From Sphingobacterium puteale (GTDB lineage: Bacteria > Bacteroidota > Bacteroidia > Sphingobacteriales > Sphingobacteriaceae), in contig NZ_RBWS01000005.1 in the NCBI RefSeq assembly GCF_003627955.1, positions 62,001-126,000 on the forward strand: 64,000 nt of DNA. Direction: 5' to 3'. A program made the translations under genes and the position numbers. Below are positions 10,401 to 17,903 of the stretch, one piece after another. Each line of letters begins with the position of its first letter. Position 1 is the first letter of the stretch. Under the pieces are notes generated by a model. The model searched no databases. It saw nothing but the letters and a program-made list of their open reading frames with translations, and was not told the origin of the DNA.

Positions 10401-10888
10401 TAGCTACCATCGATACCGCTTTGGGTTGATTTATTGGCACCGATCAGTTTGATGCTGGCATTAGCCAACGGCTGACCGCGATCATCAATCACTTTACCTG
10501 AGATGCGCCCATCCTGCTGTACCGGCTTTTCGACCAATGTAATATAGACCCCGTTGTCATGAGCCATCAGATTAGTCTCTCTGAGCAGATAACGCATGAC
10601 GTCCCGGACGCTGTTACTTTTAAAAATTTTGGCATTGACCTTTTTCTTTGCCAGATTGTATTTCGTGGCATCGAAAGCGATATGTATATTTTGGGATTCC
10701 AAACGCTCGAAAGCTGCCGGAATATTGGATTCACTAAAAGAAACTGTAATCTTTTTATTGAGTAACTGGCCGTATGCGCCCGAAGCAAAAAGCATTTCGG
10801 CCGACACGATCGAAAGAAGTAAACCTACCAACGATGTCCTTATCATAAACTTAATATCGTTTTGCGTAACGTATTGCTTAAAATTCAT
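7493..10888 (-). CDS. TonB-dependent receptor with STN signalling domain
   Basis: 1131 residues. A signal/TM segment near 15-40 is followed by an STN (secretin/TonB N-terminal) domain at about 45-115, the module that contacts FecR-type anti-sigma factors. A CarboxypepD_reg-like beta-sandwich (about 128-205, SGKVIDDRGQPL) follows. The plug domain has the hallmark VIVRGMSDRYNQAMLDGV and FSFDIIPTEMVSSV, and a long 22-strand barrel ends YNLSLTYNF. The SDRYN-type plug differs from SusC proteins and is not paired with a SusD. The upstream sigma and FecR genes make this a self-regulated surface-signalling receptor. Substrate unknown. Confidence 0.93.
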   Translation of the reverse strand: MNFKQYVTQNDIKFMIRTSLVGLLLSIVSAEMLFASGAYGQLLNKKITVSFSESNIPAAFERLESQNIHIAFDATKYNLAKKKVNAKIFKSNSVRDVMRYLLRETNLMAHDNGVYITLVEKPVQQDGRISGKVIDDRGQPLANASIKLIGANKSTQSGIDGSYVLNAEPGTYILEVSYLSYQTQRIEGVKIQVGQRTGLNIAMKAQVNALETAVVSVSFKKASVAGLYAAQKNAASVTDGISAEQISRTPDNDMGQVLKRVTGVTTVNNRNVIVRGMSDRYNQAMLDGVVIPSTSQNRRDFSFDIIPTEMVSSVVVNKTATPDVSAEFSGGQVSVNTLDIPEKNFTTIQYGIGGNSRTTGKDFYRLGERKASEFFGFNHSSSKQPEGILPWYWNGEARRLDAPPGYVLNDPKLNEELLMPGSNLKYNDIDAISQSKQVNADAMKLYRYKANPNQNFRFALGRRYNLSNGLLFGFSASTNIRNEQNIVAFNNVRGSAINGAHYIDSTGIGLNGAGTSYRFSSSGGLVANFGLQGKDFKLAFKNMYARTYNNTYNENIRAAFADLSNVPAKNQYQLPEAMSLQQHQISGEYKLPWKIKAEGMFAYNKIKQQILDERKLRYRLTTVMDGEYMFQTPNLLNISGWSNSSVLGKDSRMWTQINENDYNWAVAFSRIFGEGQSVSTLAKIGYQGWSKQRDLSIFRLLPFTRSYLPNDPSKPAPAIEAPYDVLFSPENIGNDVGHAYYYPELIGGNVYDGSMQSHAGYFMLDQKFWDKLRLVYGVRAEYYNLKNRQDEMFRKQNGDPNDDKNNFIKYKLLVRENNWKFLPSINATYSVTNTFNVRASYSKTAIRPDFRETGFFGFYDFELDAIISGDNVESTFIDNADLRLEWYPSPGEIISLTGFYKYLDKPIELVEDESFSGGEYYVFNNMESAKNKGIEFEIRKNLSFIGDKDWLTKLFISANTTFLSSKVNVLSSWKYKIVDGKELPDRIKDRSPNQDRPLIGQSPWLLNFGIGYWGDSFGATASYNHRGYRTNITSVNPNRIEYELAPKQLDFQIYARFFKNRLEAKLNMANLLDDWTRYYQNTEGYNIGNENGIYSIEKLKGDNRYNKADGDIITYRKKDGRRYNLSLTYNF

Positions 10889-10933
10889 AAATTTGTATGC
10901 GTATATAATATCTCTATAAGTTGTTGTATATGT

Positions 10934-10999
10934 TATTTATACCATCTCCAAATGGTGTATGATTCAGAGTTGACGATGGCCGTCGTCAGCTCTTTTTTT
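10934..10999 (-). other. Hairpins in the fecR-receptor intercistronic gap
   Basis: The main stem pairs AGAGTTGACGA (10966-10976) with TCGTCAGCTCT (10983-10993), with one G-T wobble. On the plus strand it is followed by a run of T. On the coding (minus) strand an A-tract precedes it. A smaller stem (ACCAT/ATGGT, about 10941-10956) lies next to it. On the minus strand the core reads CGACGGCCATCG, nearly the same as the hairpin in the other fecR-SusC gap (31558-31579). It could uncouple fecR from receptor mRNA or stabilise a processed end. Confidence 0.6.
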
Positions 11000-11007
11000 A
11001 TCCCGCA

Positions 11008-11970
11008 TTAGTAAATATGCACTATTCCGCCCTCCTTTCTGGATTTGTTGTGATGAATTGCTTTGATACTTTCGAGGGTTGCGGCCCAGGAAAGCTGCTT
11101 TGATATCGGCATGCTATACCGTTGTTGAGCAATCCGCTCATCGTCAGCTTTAATATCCACATCATAGATATTTTTGACCGCCAGTGCCAATTCTGCAAAA
11201 CTGCTTTGCTTAAGGTAAACTCTCCCCTCAATCCAGCTATTACGTGTCGTCAGATCAAAAGCCTCCTGATTACTATGGTGGTTATTTTTAGAATATCGGA
11301 CCTCTTCGCCACGAGTCAACACACCCAACGGATGATTATTGGCCGTGACCTGCACTTTACCTGTAAATACAGATACCGATATATCATCCAATTCCGCATA
11401 GTTTTTCACAGTAAACGAGGTTCCCAGGACCGTTGTCTGTACTTGTTGGGTATTTACAATAAAAGCCTTTGTAGAATCTTTCTTGACCTCAAAAAACGCC
11501 TCTCCGGCTAACAGTTCCACAACACGGTCCCTCCTGTCATAAGAAACAGTATCCAATTTAATTTTGGAATAGGCGTTCATTACGACAGTTGATCCGTCAG
11601 CCAAAAGTACCCGTTTACGTTGCGAGGCCCCTGTTTCAAAAATCCGGTAACCCGGTTTTAAATGCGTTTCTTTTGCGATTAAATTAAGTTCCTGCTGTTT
11701 TTTCCAAAATAAAATACCAAAGCACAACAGCAGGCTTGCGGCAACTGCTCCACTCCAATAGCTTATTTTCCGAACCTCTGATTTTTTAGGAACTGTACCT
11801 CCGATACGTTGCTGTATACTATTCCACAACTGAACCTCATCTATCTCCTTTACAGGAAGTTCTTCCTGATCGAGCGTATCGTACCAACGATCAATCATGG
11901 ACCGCTCAGCCTTGTTGGCTTTGTTCTGCTGATATCTATAGATTAAGGATTCAAAAATTCTTCTTTTCAC
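11008..11970 (-). CDS. FecR family anti-sigma factor
   Basis: 320 residues. The N-terminal cytoplasmic part has a zinc-free anti-sigma helical region. One TM helix (about 72-92, SGAVAASLLLCFGILFW) leads into the periplasmic FecR domain (about 110-225, LADGSTVVMNAYSKI, GEAFFEVKKD, VLGTSFTV). A short DUF4974-like C-terminal domain ends the protein. FecR proteins hold an ECF sigma factor until the cognate STN-containing receptor signals substrate binding. The gene lies between its sigma gene (upstream) and its receptor (downstream), the standard arrangement. Confidence 0.93.
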   Translation of the reverse strand: MKRRIFESLIYRYQQNKANKAERSMIDRWYDTLDQEELPVKEIDEVQLWNSIQQRIGGTVPKKSEVRKISYWSGAVAASLLLCFGILFWKKQQELNLIAKETHLKPGYRIFETGASQRKRVLLADGSTVVMNAYSKIKLDTVSYDRRDRVVELLAGEAFFEVKKDSTKAFIVNTQQVQTTVLGTSFTVKNYAELDDISVSVFTGKVQVTANNHPLGVLTRGEEVRYSKNNHHSNQEAFDLTTRNSWIEGRVYLKQSSFAELALAVKNIYDVDIKADDERIAQQRYSMPISKQLSWAATLESIKAIHHNKSRKEGGIVHIY

Positions 11971-12099
11971 TTTTCTTGCCTGCTGTTTATATACAAGTCT
12001 TTAAAAAAGCCGGAAAGTACTTCAAGAAATGGTTAATGTTTTATAAAAGAATTGTTAAGTTGATTTTTATTCCTGCGATCGCCTTTAAAAGCATAATCC

Positions 12100-12714
12100 C
12101 TACTTGGAGAGCTCATCCAAAACAAAAATAAGTAAGAGAGTAAAACTGCCGTTTTGAACATTTTGATAGCCGACAATCGCTTTCTTCAGCCTTTTGGACG
12201 CTTCTGTGAGGTTGTTTTTTACGGTTTGTTCAGAGAGCCCCATCCGCAGCGCTATCTCACGAATTGATAGATGCTCCCACTTCAACAAGAGTACCTGCCG
12301 CATATTATGCGGCATAATTTCCAATTCATCTTCCAGCATCTTTTCTAGCAAGAGGTAAGTTTCAAGTTCTTCCGGATGATGCTGTACGTAATCAAAAATA
12401 TGTTTGCTCCAATGATCCAAAAGTTTATCTTTTGCTTTATTGGAATTGAAAAAATCTATAATTTTATATTTGAGCATTCCCTTGAGATAGGCAGGAAGAT
12501 TCATCTGGATATCGATCGTATGACGTTTTTCCCAAAACTGAACAAACAGTTCCTGAAGAATATCCTCTACATCCTGCGAGTCAATGATACGGCGGGCAGC
12601 ATGTTGATAAAGATCTTTCCAACAGTACCGATATAACTCAGCATAAGCATTCGTATCATTTCGCTCTTTAATCGCCCTTAGCCATTGCTGATATATAATT
12701 GGTAACTGATCCAT
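12100..12714 (-). CDS. ECF-type RNA polymerase sigma factor (FecI-like)
   Basis: 204 residues. Region 2 (about 20-90) includes DVEDILQELFVQFWEKR and LKYKIIDFF. Region 4 (about 125-180) includes LSIREIALRMGLSEQTVKN, a helix-turn-helix for the -35-type element. The tail is short and hydrophobic. It heads the operon sigma-FecR-receptor-lipoproteins and presumably drives the receptor promoter when FecR is triggered. A TATTTTTG box lies directly before the start, but its spacing to the ATG would make a nearly leaderless mRNA, so I do not call it a promoter. Confidence 0.93.
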   Translation of the reverse strand: MDQLPIIYQQWLRAIKERNDTNAYAELYRYCWKDLYQHAARRIIDSQDVEDILQELFVQFWEKRHTIDIQMNLPAYLKGMLKYKIIDFFNSNKAKDKLLDHWSKHIFDYVQHHPEELETYLLLEKMLEDELEIMPHNMRQVLLLKWEHLSIREIALRMGLSEQTVKNNLTEASKRLKKAIVGYQNVQNGSFTLLLIFVLDELSK

Positions 12715-12905
12715 ACTAATACCAAAAATAAGGTTGAGATATTAAGTTTCTATTAATAAATGAATAAAGAAAGCACAAGGAAGCAAAATTGTTTACAATC
12801 AAAAGAATACTTTTCAGTCCGTCATTAAAGGTATACCTCAACTAAAGTTTTTATCCCCTCAATTTGAAATTCTTCAATCCTATTAAAAACCAATCATTTA
12901 AATTC

Positions 12906-12936
12906 TTTGATTATTCAAATATTATTCTTACCTTTG
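12906..12936 (+). promoter_or_regulatory. Bacteroidota-type promoter of the DEAD-box helicase gene
   Basis: TTTG (12906-12909), a 19-bp spacer and TACCTTTG (12929-12936) match the -33/-7 consensus of this phylum exactly. Transcription should start near 12943, giving a leader of about 35 nt. Confidence 0.85.
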
Positions 12937-12976
12937 CAACGCCTTAGGCAATAGTGCCTATTGTATATAATATTTC

Positions 12977-14836
12977 ATGAACCCATTTTTAGAACTGGGA
13001 ATCCGTGAGGAAGTTGTTAATGCCATCTCAGAATTAGGTTTCGAAAAACCTTCTGAAATTCAGGAAAAAGCCATTCCTGTTTTATTGACTGGTAACGACG
13101 ATTTTGTCGGATTAGCCCAAACTGGCACAGGAAAGACCGCGGCATTTGGTCTTCCATTATTAGAGCAATTAGACTTTTCTCAAAAACACCCACAGGCATT
13201 AATCCTTTGCCCTACTCGGGAATTATGTTTACAAATCTCAAAAGATTTAGAAAAATTTGCTAAATACGTTGACAACGTACATGTTGTTGCTGTATATGGA
13301 GGTGCAAATATCTCAGACCAGCTACGTCAAATCAGACGTGGAGTGCAAATTGTAGTAGCGACCCCTGGTCGTATGTTGGATATCATTGGCAGGAATGCAA
13401 TTGATTTTTCAAAAGTAAAATATGTTGTATTAGATGAAGCGGATGAGATGCTCAATATGGGCTTCAAAGAAGACATCAACAGCATTTTGTCAGAAACTCC
13501 TGACGAGAAAAAAACTTGGTTATTTTCGGCGACAATGCCTTCCGAGGTACGTCGTATTGCAAAAAATTATATGACCGATCCTGTTGAGCTTACTGTAGGT
13601 ACAAAAAATACCGGTAATGCCAACATCGAACACCATTATTATTTGATCAAAGCAAAAGATAAATATGCTGCGTTCAAACGTATTGTGGATTCAAACCCTG
13701 ATATCTTTGGTATCGTATTCTGTCGTACAAAAATCGAGACACAGGACATCGCCGAAGCGTTGATCAAAGATGGTTACAATGCAGACTCGTTGCACGGTGA
13801 CTTGTCCCAACAACAACGCGACAAAGTAATGAAACGTTACCGTGACCGTAGTTTACAACTATTGATCGCAACAGACGTAGCTGCTCGTGGTATTGATGTA
13901 AGTGATGTAACTCACGTGATCAATTTCTCTTTACCGGATGAAACAGAAAACTATACGCACCGTTCTGGTCGTACTGCCCGTGCAGGTAAAACTGGTATCT
14001 CGCTTTCATTGGTCAATGTAAAAGAGCTCAGCAAAATCCGTCATCTTGAAAAGATCATCGGTAAACCTTTTGAGAAAAAACAAGTTCCTCAAGGTGCTGA
14101 AGTATGCGAAAAACAATTGTTCTCTATCGTTAAGAAGATTGAAAACGTTGAAGTAAATGATGAGCAAATCAGTCCTTTCTTGCCTGCAATTATGGAAAAT
14201 CTGGAATCTCTTTCAAAAGAAGATATCATCAAAAGATTTGCATCCCTTGAATTCAACCGTTTCTTGGATTATTATAAAAACGCTCCGGATCTAAATATCG
14301 AAGCCCGCGAAGGTTCTCGTGAAGATCGTGGCGACAGACGTGATGGTCGTTCTCGTGAAGGTTCAAAAGGTTATACCCGTTTGTTCATGAACTTAGGTTC
14401 AGTAGATGAATTCTCCCGTGGAGACATGTTAGGTTTTATCTGCAACAACGCGAACATCTCCGGAAAATCTATCGGTAAAATTGACTTAAAAGGTGTATTT
14501 ACATTCTTTGAAGTTCAAGATGCTGAAGTAGAGAAAGTATTCCAAGGATTCCAAGGTGTGGATTACAACGGTCGTCAAGTACGTATCGAAGTATCTGGAG
14601 AAGCAAAAAGCGAAGGCCGTGGAAGAAGCCGTGGTGGTGACCGTGGCGGAAGACGCGAAGGCGGATATCGTGGTGGTGATCGCGGTGGAAGACGTGAAGG
14701 TGGATACGGAGGCGGTGACCGTGGCGGAAGACGTGAAGGCGGATTCAGCGGCGAAAGACGTGACCGTGGCAGCAGCAATGGCGGAGGTTTCCGTGATTTC
14801 TCAGGTAAACGTAAAGAATCTAAAAGCAAATACTAG
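12977..14836 (+). CDS. DEAD-box ATP-dependent RNA helicase with RGG-rich tail
   Basis: 619 residues. The helicase core carries the Q motif (FEKPSEIQEKAI), AQTGTGKT (motif I), PTRELC, TPGRM, DEAD (about 157-160), SAT and, in the second RecA domain, HRSGRTARAG. A DbpA-type RNA-binding domain follows (about 470-545, YTRLFMNLGSVDEF). The C-terminal Gly/Arg tail contains three 13-residue repeats. This layout matches DeaD/CsdA-type helicases that remodel structured RNA and help ribosome assembly in the cold. The gene has its own promoter and terminator and is divergent from the sigma gene. Confidence 0.95.
   Translation: MNPFLELGIREEVVNAISELGFEKPSEIQEKAIPVLLTGNDDFVGLAQTGTGKTAAFGLPLLEQLDFSQKHPQALILCPTRELCLQISKDLEKFAKYVDNVHVVAVYGGANISDQLRQIRRGVQIVVATPGRMLDIIGRNAIDFSKVKYVVLDEADEMLNMGFKEDINSILSETPDEKKTWLFSATMPSEVRRIAKNYMTDPVELTVGTKNTGNANIEHHYYLIKAKDKYAAFKRIVDSNPDIFGIVFCRTKIETQDIAEALIKDGYNADSLHGDLSQQQRDKVMKRYRDRSLQLLIATDVAARGIDVSDVTHVINFSLPDETENYTHRSGRTARAGKTGISLSLVNVKELSKIRHLEKIIGKPFEKKQVPQGAEVCEKQLFSIVKKIENVEVNDEQISPFLPAIMENLESLSKEDIIKRFASLEFNRFLDYYKNAPDLNIEAREGSREDRGDRRDGRSREGSKGYTRLFMNLGSVDEFSRGDMLGFICNNANISGKSIGKIDLKGVFTFFEVQDAEVEKVFQGFQGVDYNGRQVRIEVSGEAKSEGRGRSRGGDRGGRREGGYRGGDRGGRREGGYGGGDRGGRREGGFSGERRDRGSSNGGGFRDFSGKRKESKSKY
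14636..14752 (+). repeat. Three 39-bp tandem repeats encoding an RGG tail
   Basis: Three consecutive in-frame units of 39 bp (14636-14674, 14675-14713, 14714-14752) each encode GDRGGRREGG plus three variable residues. They lie within the C-terminal RNA-binding tail of the helicase. Copy number could vary between strains by slippage. Confidence 0.9.
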
Positions 14837-14859
14837 GTTTAGTATTTAGATAAGCGTAT

Positions 14860-14907
14860 AAAGACTCTGATCTGGAAAGCCCCGGCTTTGCAGATCAGAG
14901 TCTTTTT
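14860..14907 (+). terminator. Rho-independent terminator of the helicase gene
   Basis: A 15-bp perfect stem, AAAGACTCTGATCTG with CAGATCAGAGTCTTT, encloses a smaller AAGCC/GGCTT stem and ends in a T run. It lies 23 bp after the stop codon. Confidence 0.93.
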
Positions 14908-15048
14908 CATTTATAATTCCCCGACGGATTCACAACCAGTTCCTCCCTACTCTTCTCTTCAGCTTAATGCGATTATTCCATTTCCCATCTGCTTTAATAT
15001 CCTCAAAAATCCGTAAATTAGCTTAATTACACGAACGGGATTTCCATC

Positions 15049-16812
15049 ATGCTAACAGCAACACGATTATTTGACTTAGCCTATCTGCAACAAGAAACTG
15101 CGCCCGGCTTTCCGATGTTTTCCTACAAAAAAGGAACAAATTGGGTAGCGGTAAGTAATACAGAATTTATCGAACAAGTCAATCAGGTATCCAAAGGTCT
15201 GATTGCACTAGGTGTTCAAGCAGGAGAAAATGTTGCTTTAATCAGTGAAAACCGTATCGAATGGAATATTCTTGATTTTGCAATCCAGCAGATCGGCGCA
15301 GTCGTTGTAGCAATTTACCCCAATATTTCTGAATCCGATTACAGGTATATATTCAACCATGCTGAGATCAAAACTTGTATCGTAAGTTCCAGGAAATTAT
15401 ACACTAAAATCACTTCGATCAAAGACTCATGCCCGCTTCTGGAGCATATTTTCACCTTAGATAAAGAAGCGGATTTACCAGATTGGCAGCTTTTTGTAGC
15501 TGCCGGCGCTTCCATTACCGATGAGCAGGTTCAGGGACTTCGAAATGCCGTCAATACCGATAGCCTGGCTTCAATCATCTATACATCGGGCACAACCGGA
15601 AATCCGAAGGGAGTAATGCTGGCTCACCGTAATCTATTGGCCGATACTATGAGCAGTGAGTATTCCTTTCCTGTTGAACGTGGCGACCGGGCCCTTTCCT
15701 TTCTTCCGGTTTGCCATGCCTACGAACGTGTGTTCCAATATGTCTATATGTATAAGGGATTGACAATCTTTTTTGCACAATCGATGGATACTATTGGTGA
15801 AGACTTTAAATCAGTCCGGCCCCATATTTTCTCTGCTGTACCGCGTGTGCTTGAAAAAGTATATGAAAAAATTAAGGCCAAGGGTGATCAACTGACCGGA
15901 TTAAAACGCAATATATTTTTTTGGTCGCTTCGTATCGGAGAACAATATACATTGGAGAACCGTTCTTGGTGGTATGACATTCGATTAAGTATTGCACGAA
16001 AATTAGTCTTTTCGAAATGGAGAGAGGCATTAGGCGGAGATATCAAAGGTATCGCATCTGGCAGTGCAGCTTTACAGGAAAGATTAATCCGACTATATAT
16101 GGCTGCTGGCATACCGATATATGAAGGCTATGGTTTAACTGAAGCAGGTCCCTGTATTGCGGTGAACTGCTTTAAAAGAGGAATGAAAATCGGTACTGTC
16201 GGTCTGCCACTGATCAATATCGAAATCAGACTTGCCGATGATGGAGAGATCCTCACCAAAGGTGAAAACAATATGATTGGCTACTATAAAAATGAAGAAG
16301 CCACTGCTGAGGTCCTAAAAGACGGTTGGCTGTATACAGGAGATATCGGTCAATGGGTGGACGGTAAGTTTCTTAAAATAATCGACCGCAAGAAAGAGAT
16401 GTTCAAGACTTCCGGCGGAAAATACATTGTCCCACAACAGCTTGAGTCCAAAATTGCGGAATCTTCTTTTATTGAGCAAGTGATGGTAATTGGTGAGTCA
16501 CAGAAATTCCCCGCAGCTCTCATTGTTCCAAGCTATGTCAATCTGTTGGAATGGGGCAAACAGACTGTTCCGGCTTTGACAGAGCTTTCGAAGATAGAGT
16601 TCTTAAACAGTCCAGAAGTTAAACGGCAGATTGAATCTGAGCTCGATCGTATCAATCAAAATTTTGGCAGTTGGGAGCAGATCAAAAAATTTGCGATTAT
16701 TCCAAATGAAATGACGATAGAGACGGGTGAATTGACCCCCACCTTAAAGATGAAACGAAAAGTCATCCTGCAAAAGTATGCGAAGGAGGTTGAGACGATC
16801 TACAATACTTAA
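15049..16812 (+). CDS. Long-chain acyl-CoA synthetase (AMP-forming, FadD-like)
   Basis: 587 residues with the ANL-superfamily core. The P-loop is YTSGTTGNPKG (about 178-188), then YEGYGLTEAG (A5), GWLYTGDIG with the ribose-binding Asp, and IDRKKEMFKTSGGKYI with the hinge region. A C-terminal lysine (TLKMKRK) is consistent with the catalytic residue of the adenylation half-reaction. The enzyme should activate free fatty acids to acyl-CoA at the inner membrane for beta-oxidation or lipid recycling. It appears monocistronic. It could use another medium- or long-chain carboxylate; the sequence alone does not decide. Confidence 0.93.
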   Translation: MLTATRLFDLAYLQQETAPGFPMFSYKKGTNWVAVSNTEFIEQVNQVSKGLIALGVQAGENVALISENRIEWNILDFAIQQIGAVVVAIYPNISESDYRYIFNHAEIKTCIVSSRKLYTKITSIKDSCPLLEHIFTLDKEADLPDWQLFVAAGASITDEQVQGLRNAVNTDSLASIIYTSGTTGNPKGVMLAHRNLLADTMSSEYSFPVERGDRALSFLPVCHAYERVFQYVYMYKGLTIFFAQSMDTIGEDFKSVRPHIFSAVPRVLEKVYEKIKAKGDQLTGLKRNIFFWSLRIGEQYTLENRSWWYDIRLSIARKLVFSKWREALGGDIKGIASGSAALQERLIRLYMAAGIPIYEGYGLTEAGPCIAVNCFKRGMKIGTVGLPLINIEIRLADDGEILTKGENNMIGYYKNEEATAEVLKDGWLYTGDIGQWVDGKFLKIIDRKKEMFKTSGGKYIVPQQLESKIAESSFIEQVMVIGESQKFPAALIVPSYVNLLEWGKQTVPALTELSKIEFLNSPEVKRQIESELDRINQNFGSWEQIKKFAIIPNEMTIETGELTPTLKMKRKVILQKYAKEVETIYNT

Positions 16813-16980
16813 CGAGATAAAAAGACTAACCTATTTCTCAGGATCAAACAACAAAGTATGTAAGATGACAGTGTCTGGACCAGGCTTTTGTCTGTGTATT
16901 GAAATAAGAATCAGCAAGATCAGTATAAAATTGCTCCCGCTTTTGTTTACGCATCGAGTAAACGCAACAAGATCGGTATT

Positions 16981-17014
16981 CAAAAAAATAGCCTTTGTCA
17001 AAGACAGAGGCTAT
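16981..17014 (-). terminator. Rho-independent terminator of rlmB (and dnaX readthrough)
   Basis: ATAGCCTTTGTC pairs with GACAGAGGCTAT around a 3-nt loop with one G-T wobble. On the minus strand it is followed by a run of T (16982-16987). It lies just after the rlmB stop codon. Confidence 0.88.
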
Positions 17015-17035
17015 GTTATATCATAGATTTTATAC

Positions 17036-17830
17036 TTATGACTTCTTGGGCAGGCGTTGACGAATTGCCTCATAAATAACAACCGCAGCCGATACAGACA
17101 CGTTAAGAGAGCCTATTTCGCCATACATCGGTATCTTTGCGAGATTATCCGCGATACGGATTAAATCATTTGATACACCGACATCCTCGGCGCCCATGAT
17201 GACGCAGGTCGGTGCTGTATAATCGACATCATAGATGCTCGATGTTGTTTTTTCCGTACTAACAACCAATTGCACCCCTGAATCTATCAGAAATTTACCC
17301 ACTTTTGATAGACTATCATGACGGCAGACCGGAATTTTATACAACGCTCCAGCTGATGTTTTAATGGCATCCGGATTGACTTCAGCAGACCCTTTTTTCG
17401 GTACGATGATCGCATGTACGCCCGAACATTCAGCTGTACGTGCAATCGCTCCCAGATTACGGACATCAGTCACCCCATCTAGCATCAAAAGTAAAGGCGT
17501 TTCACCTTTTTCGTAGATCTGAGGGAGGAGCTCTTCAATATTTTGATAGGTAATTGGCGATATCACCGCAATAACACCCTGATGGTTTTTCCGAGTGATA
17601 CGGTTCAATTTTTCGATGGGCACCTGTTGAAAAGCAATATTATGCTCTTTCAGTAAGGATTTCAGTTCCAGAATCAAACTACCACTTAATCCGCGTTGTA
17701 CAAATAACGATTCAATTTCTTTACCACTATCGATCGCTTCGATGACAGCTCGGATACCGAACACCATCTGATTTACTTCACGTTTTTCGCCGTGATCACG
17801 ATCACGTCTCTGAAAATTTCCTTGCATCAT
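17036..17830 (-). CDS. rlmB: 23S rRNA (guanosine-2'-O-)-methyltransferase RlmB (SpoU family)
   Basis: 264 residues. A SpoU substrate-binding N-terminal domain (about 22-95, VFGIRAVIEAI) precedes the trefoil-knot SPOUT domain with the motifs DVRNLGAIARTAECSGV, IMGAEDVGVS and IPMYGEIGSLNVSVSAAV. It should methylate a 23S rRNA guanosine, G2251 in E. coli numbering, using S-adenosylmethionine. The basic N-terminal extension is normal for this family. It lies 73 bp downstream of dnaX on the same strand but has its own TACCTTTG promoter box. Confidence 0.93.
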   Translation of the reverse strand: MMQGNFQRRDRDHGEKREVNQMVFGIRAVIEAIDSGKEIESLFVQRGLSGSLILELKSLLKEHNIAFQQVPIEKLNRITRKNHQGVIAVISPITYQNIEELLPQIYEKGETPLLLMLDGVTDVRNLGAIARTAECSGVHAIIVPKKGSAEVNPDAIKTSAGALYKIPVCRHDSLSKVGKFLIDSGVQLVVSTEKTTSSIYDVDYTAPTCVIMGAEDVGVSNDLIRIADNLAKIPMYGEIGSLNVSVSAAVVIYEAIRQRLPKKS

Positions 17831-17866
17831 AAAAACTAAATATTACCTTCCAAATAGAAGAGATTG

Positions 17867-17874
17867 CAAAGGTA
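17867..17874 (-). promoter_or_regulatory. Promoter -7 box for rlmB
   Basis: On the minus strand TACCTTTG matches the TAnnTTTG element and lies about 37 bp upstream of the rlmB start. A clear -33 TTTG at the ideal spacing is not seen. Confidence 0.55.
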
Positions 17875-17903
17875 CAAAAATTAACAGGAATTAAAGCTTT
17901 GAT

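Noticed and set aside
14575-14829. Pro/Arg-rich minus-strand frame
   Set aside because: It is the antisense of the RGG repeats of the helicase and has no promoter.
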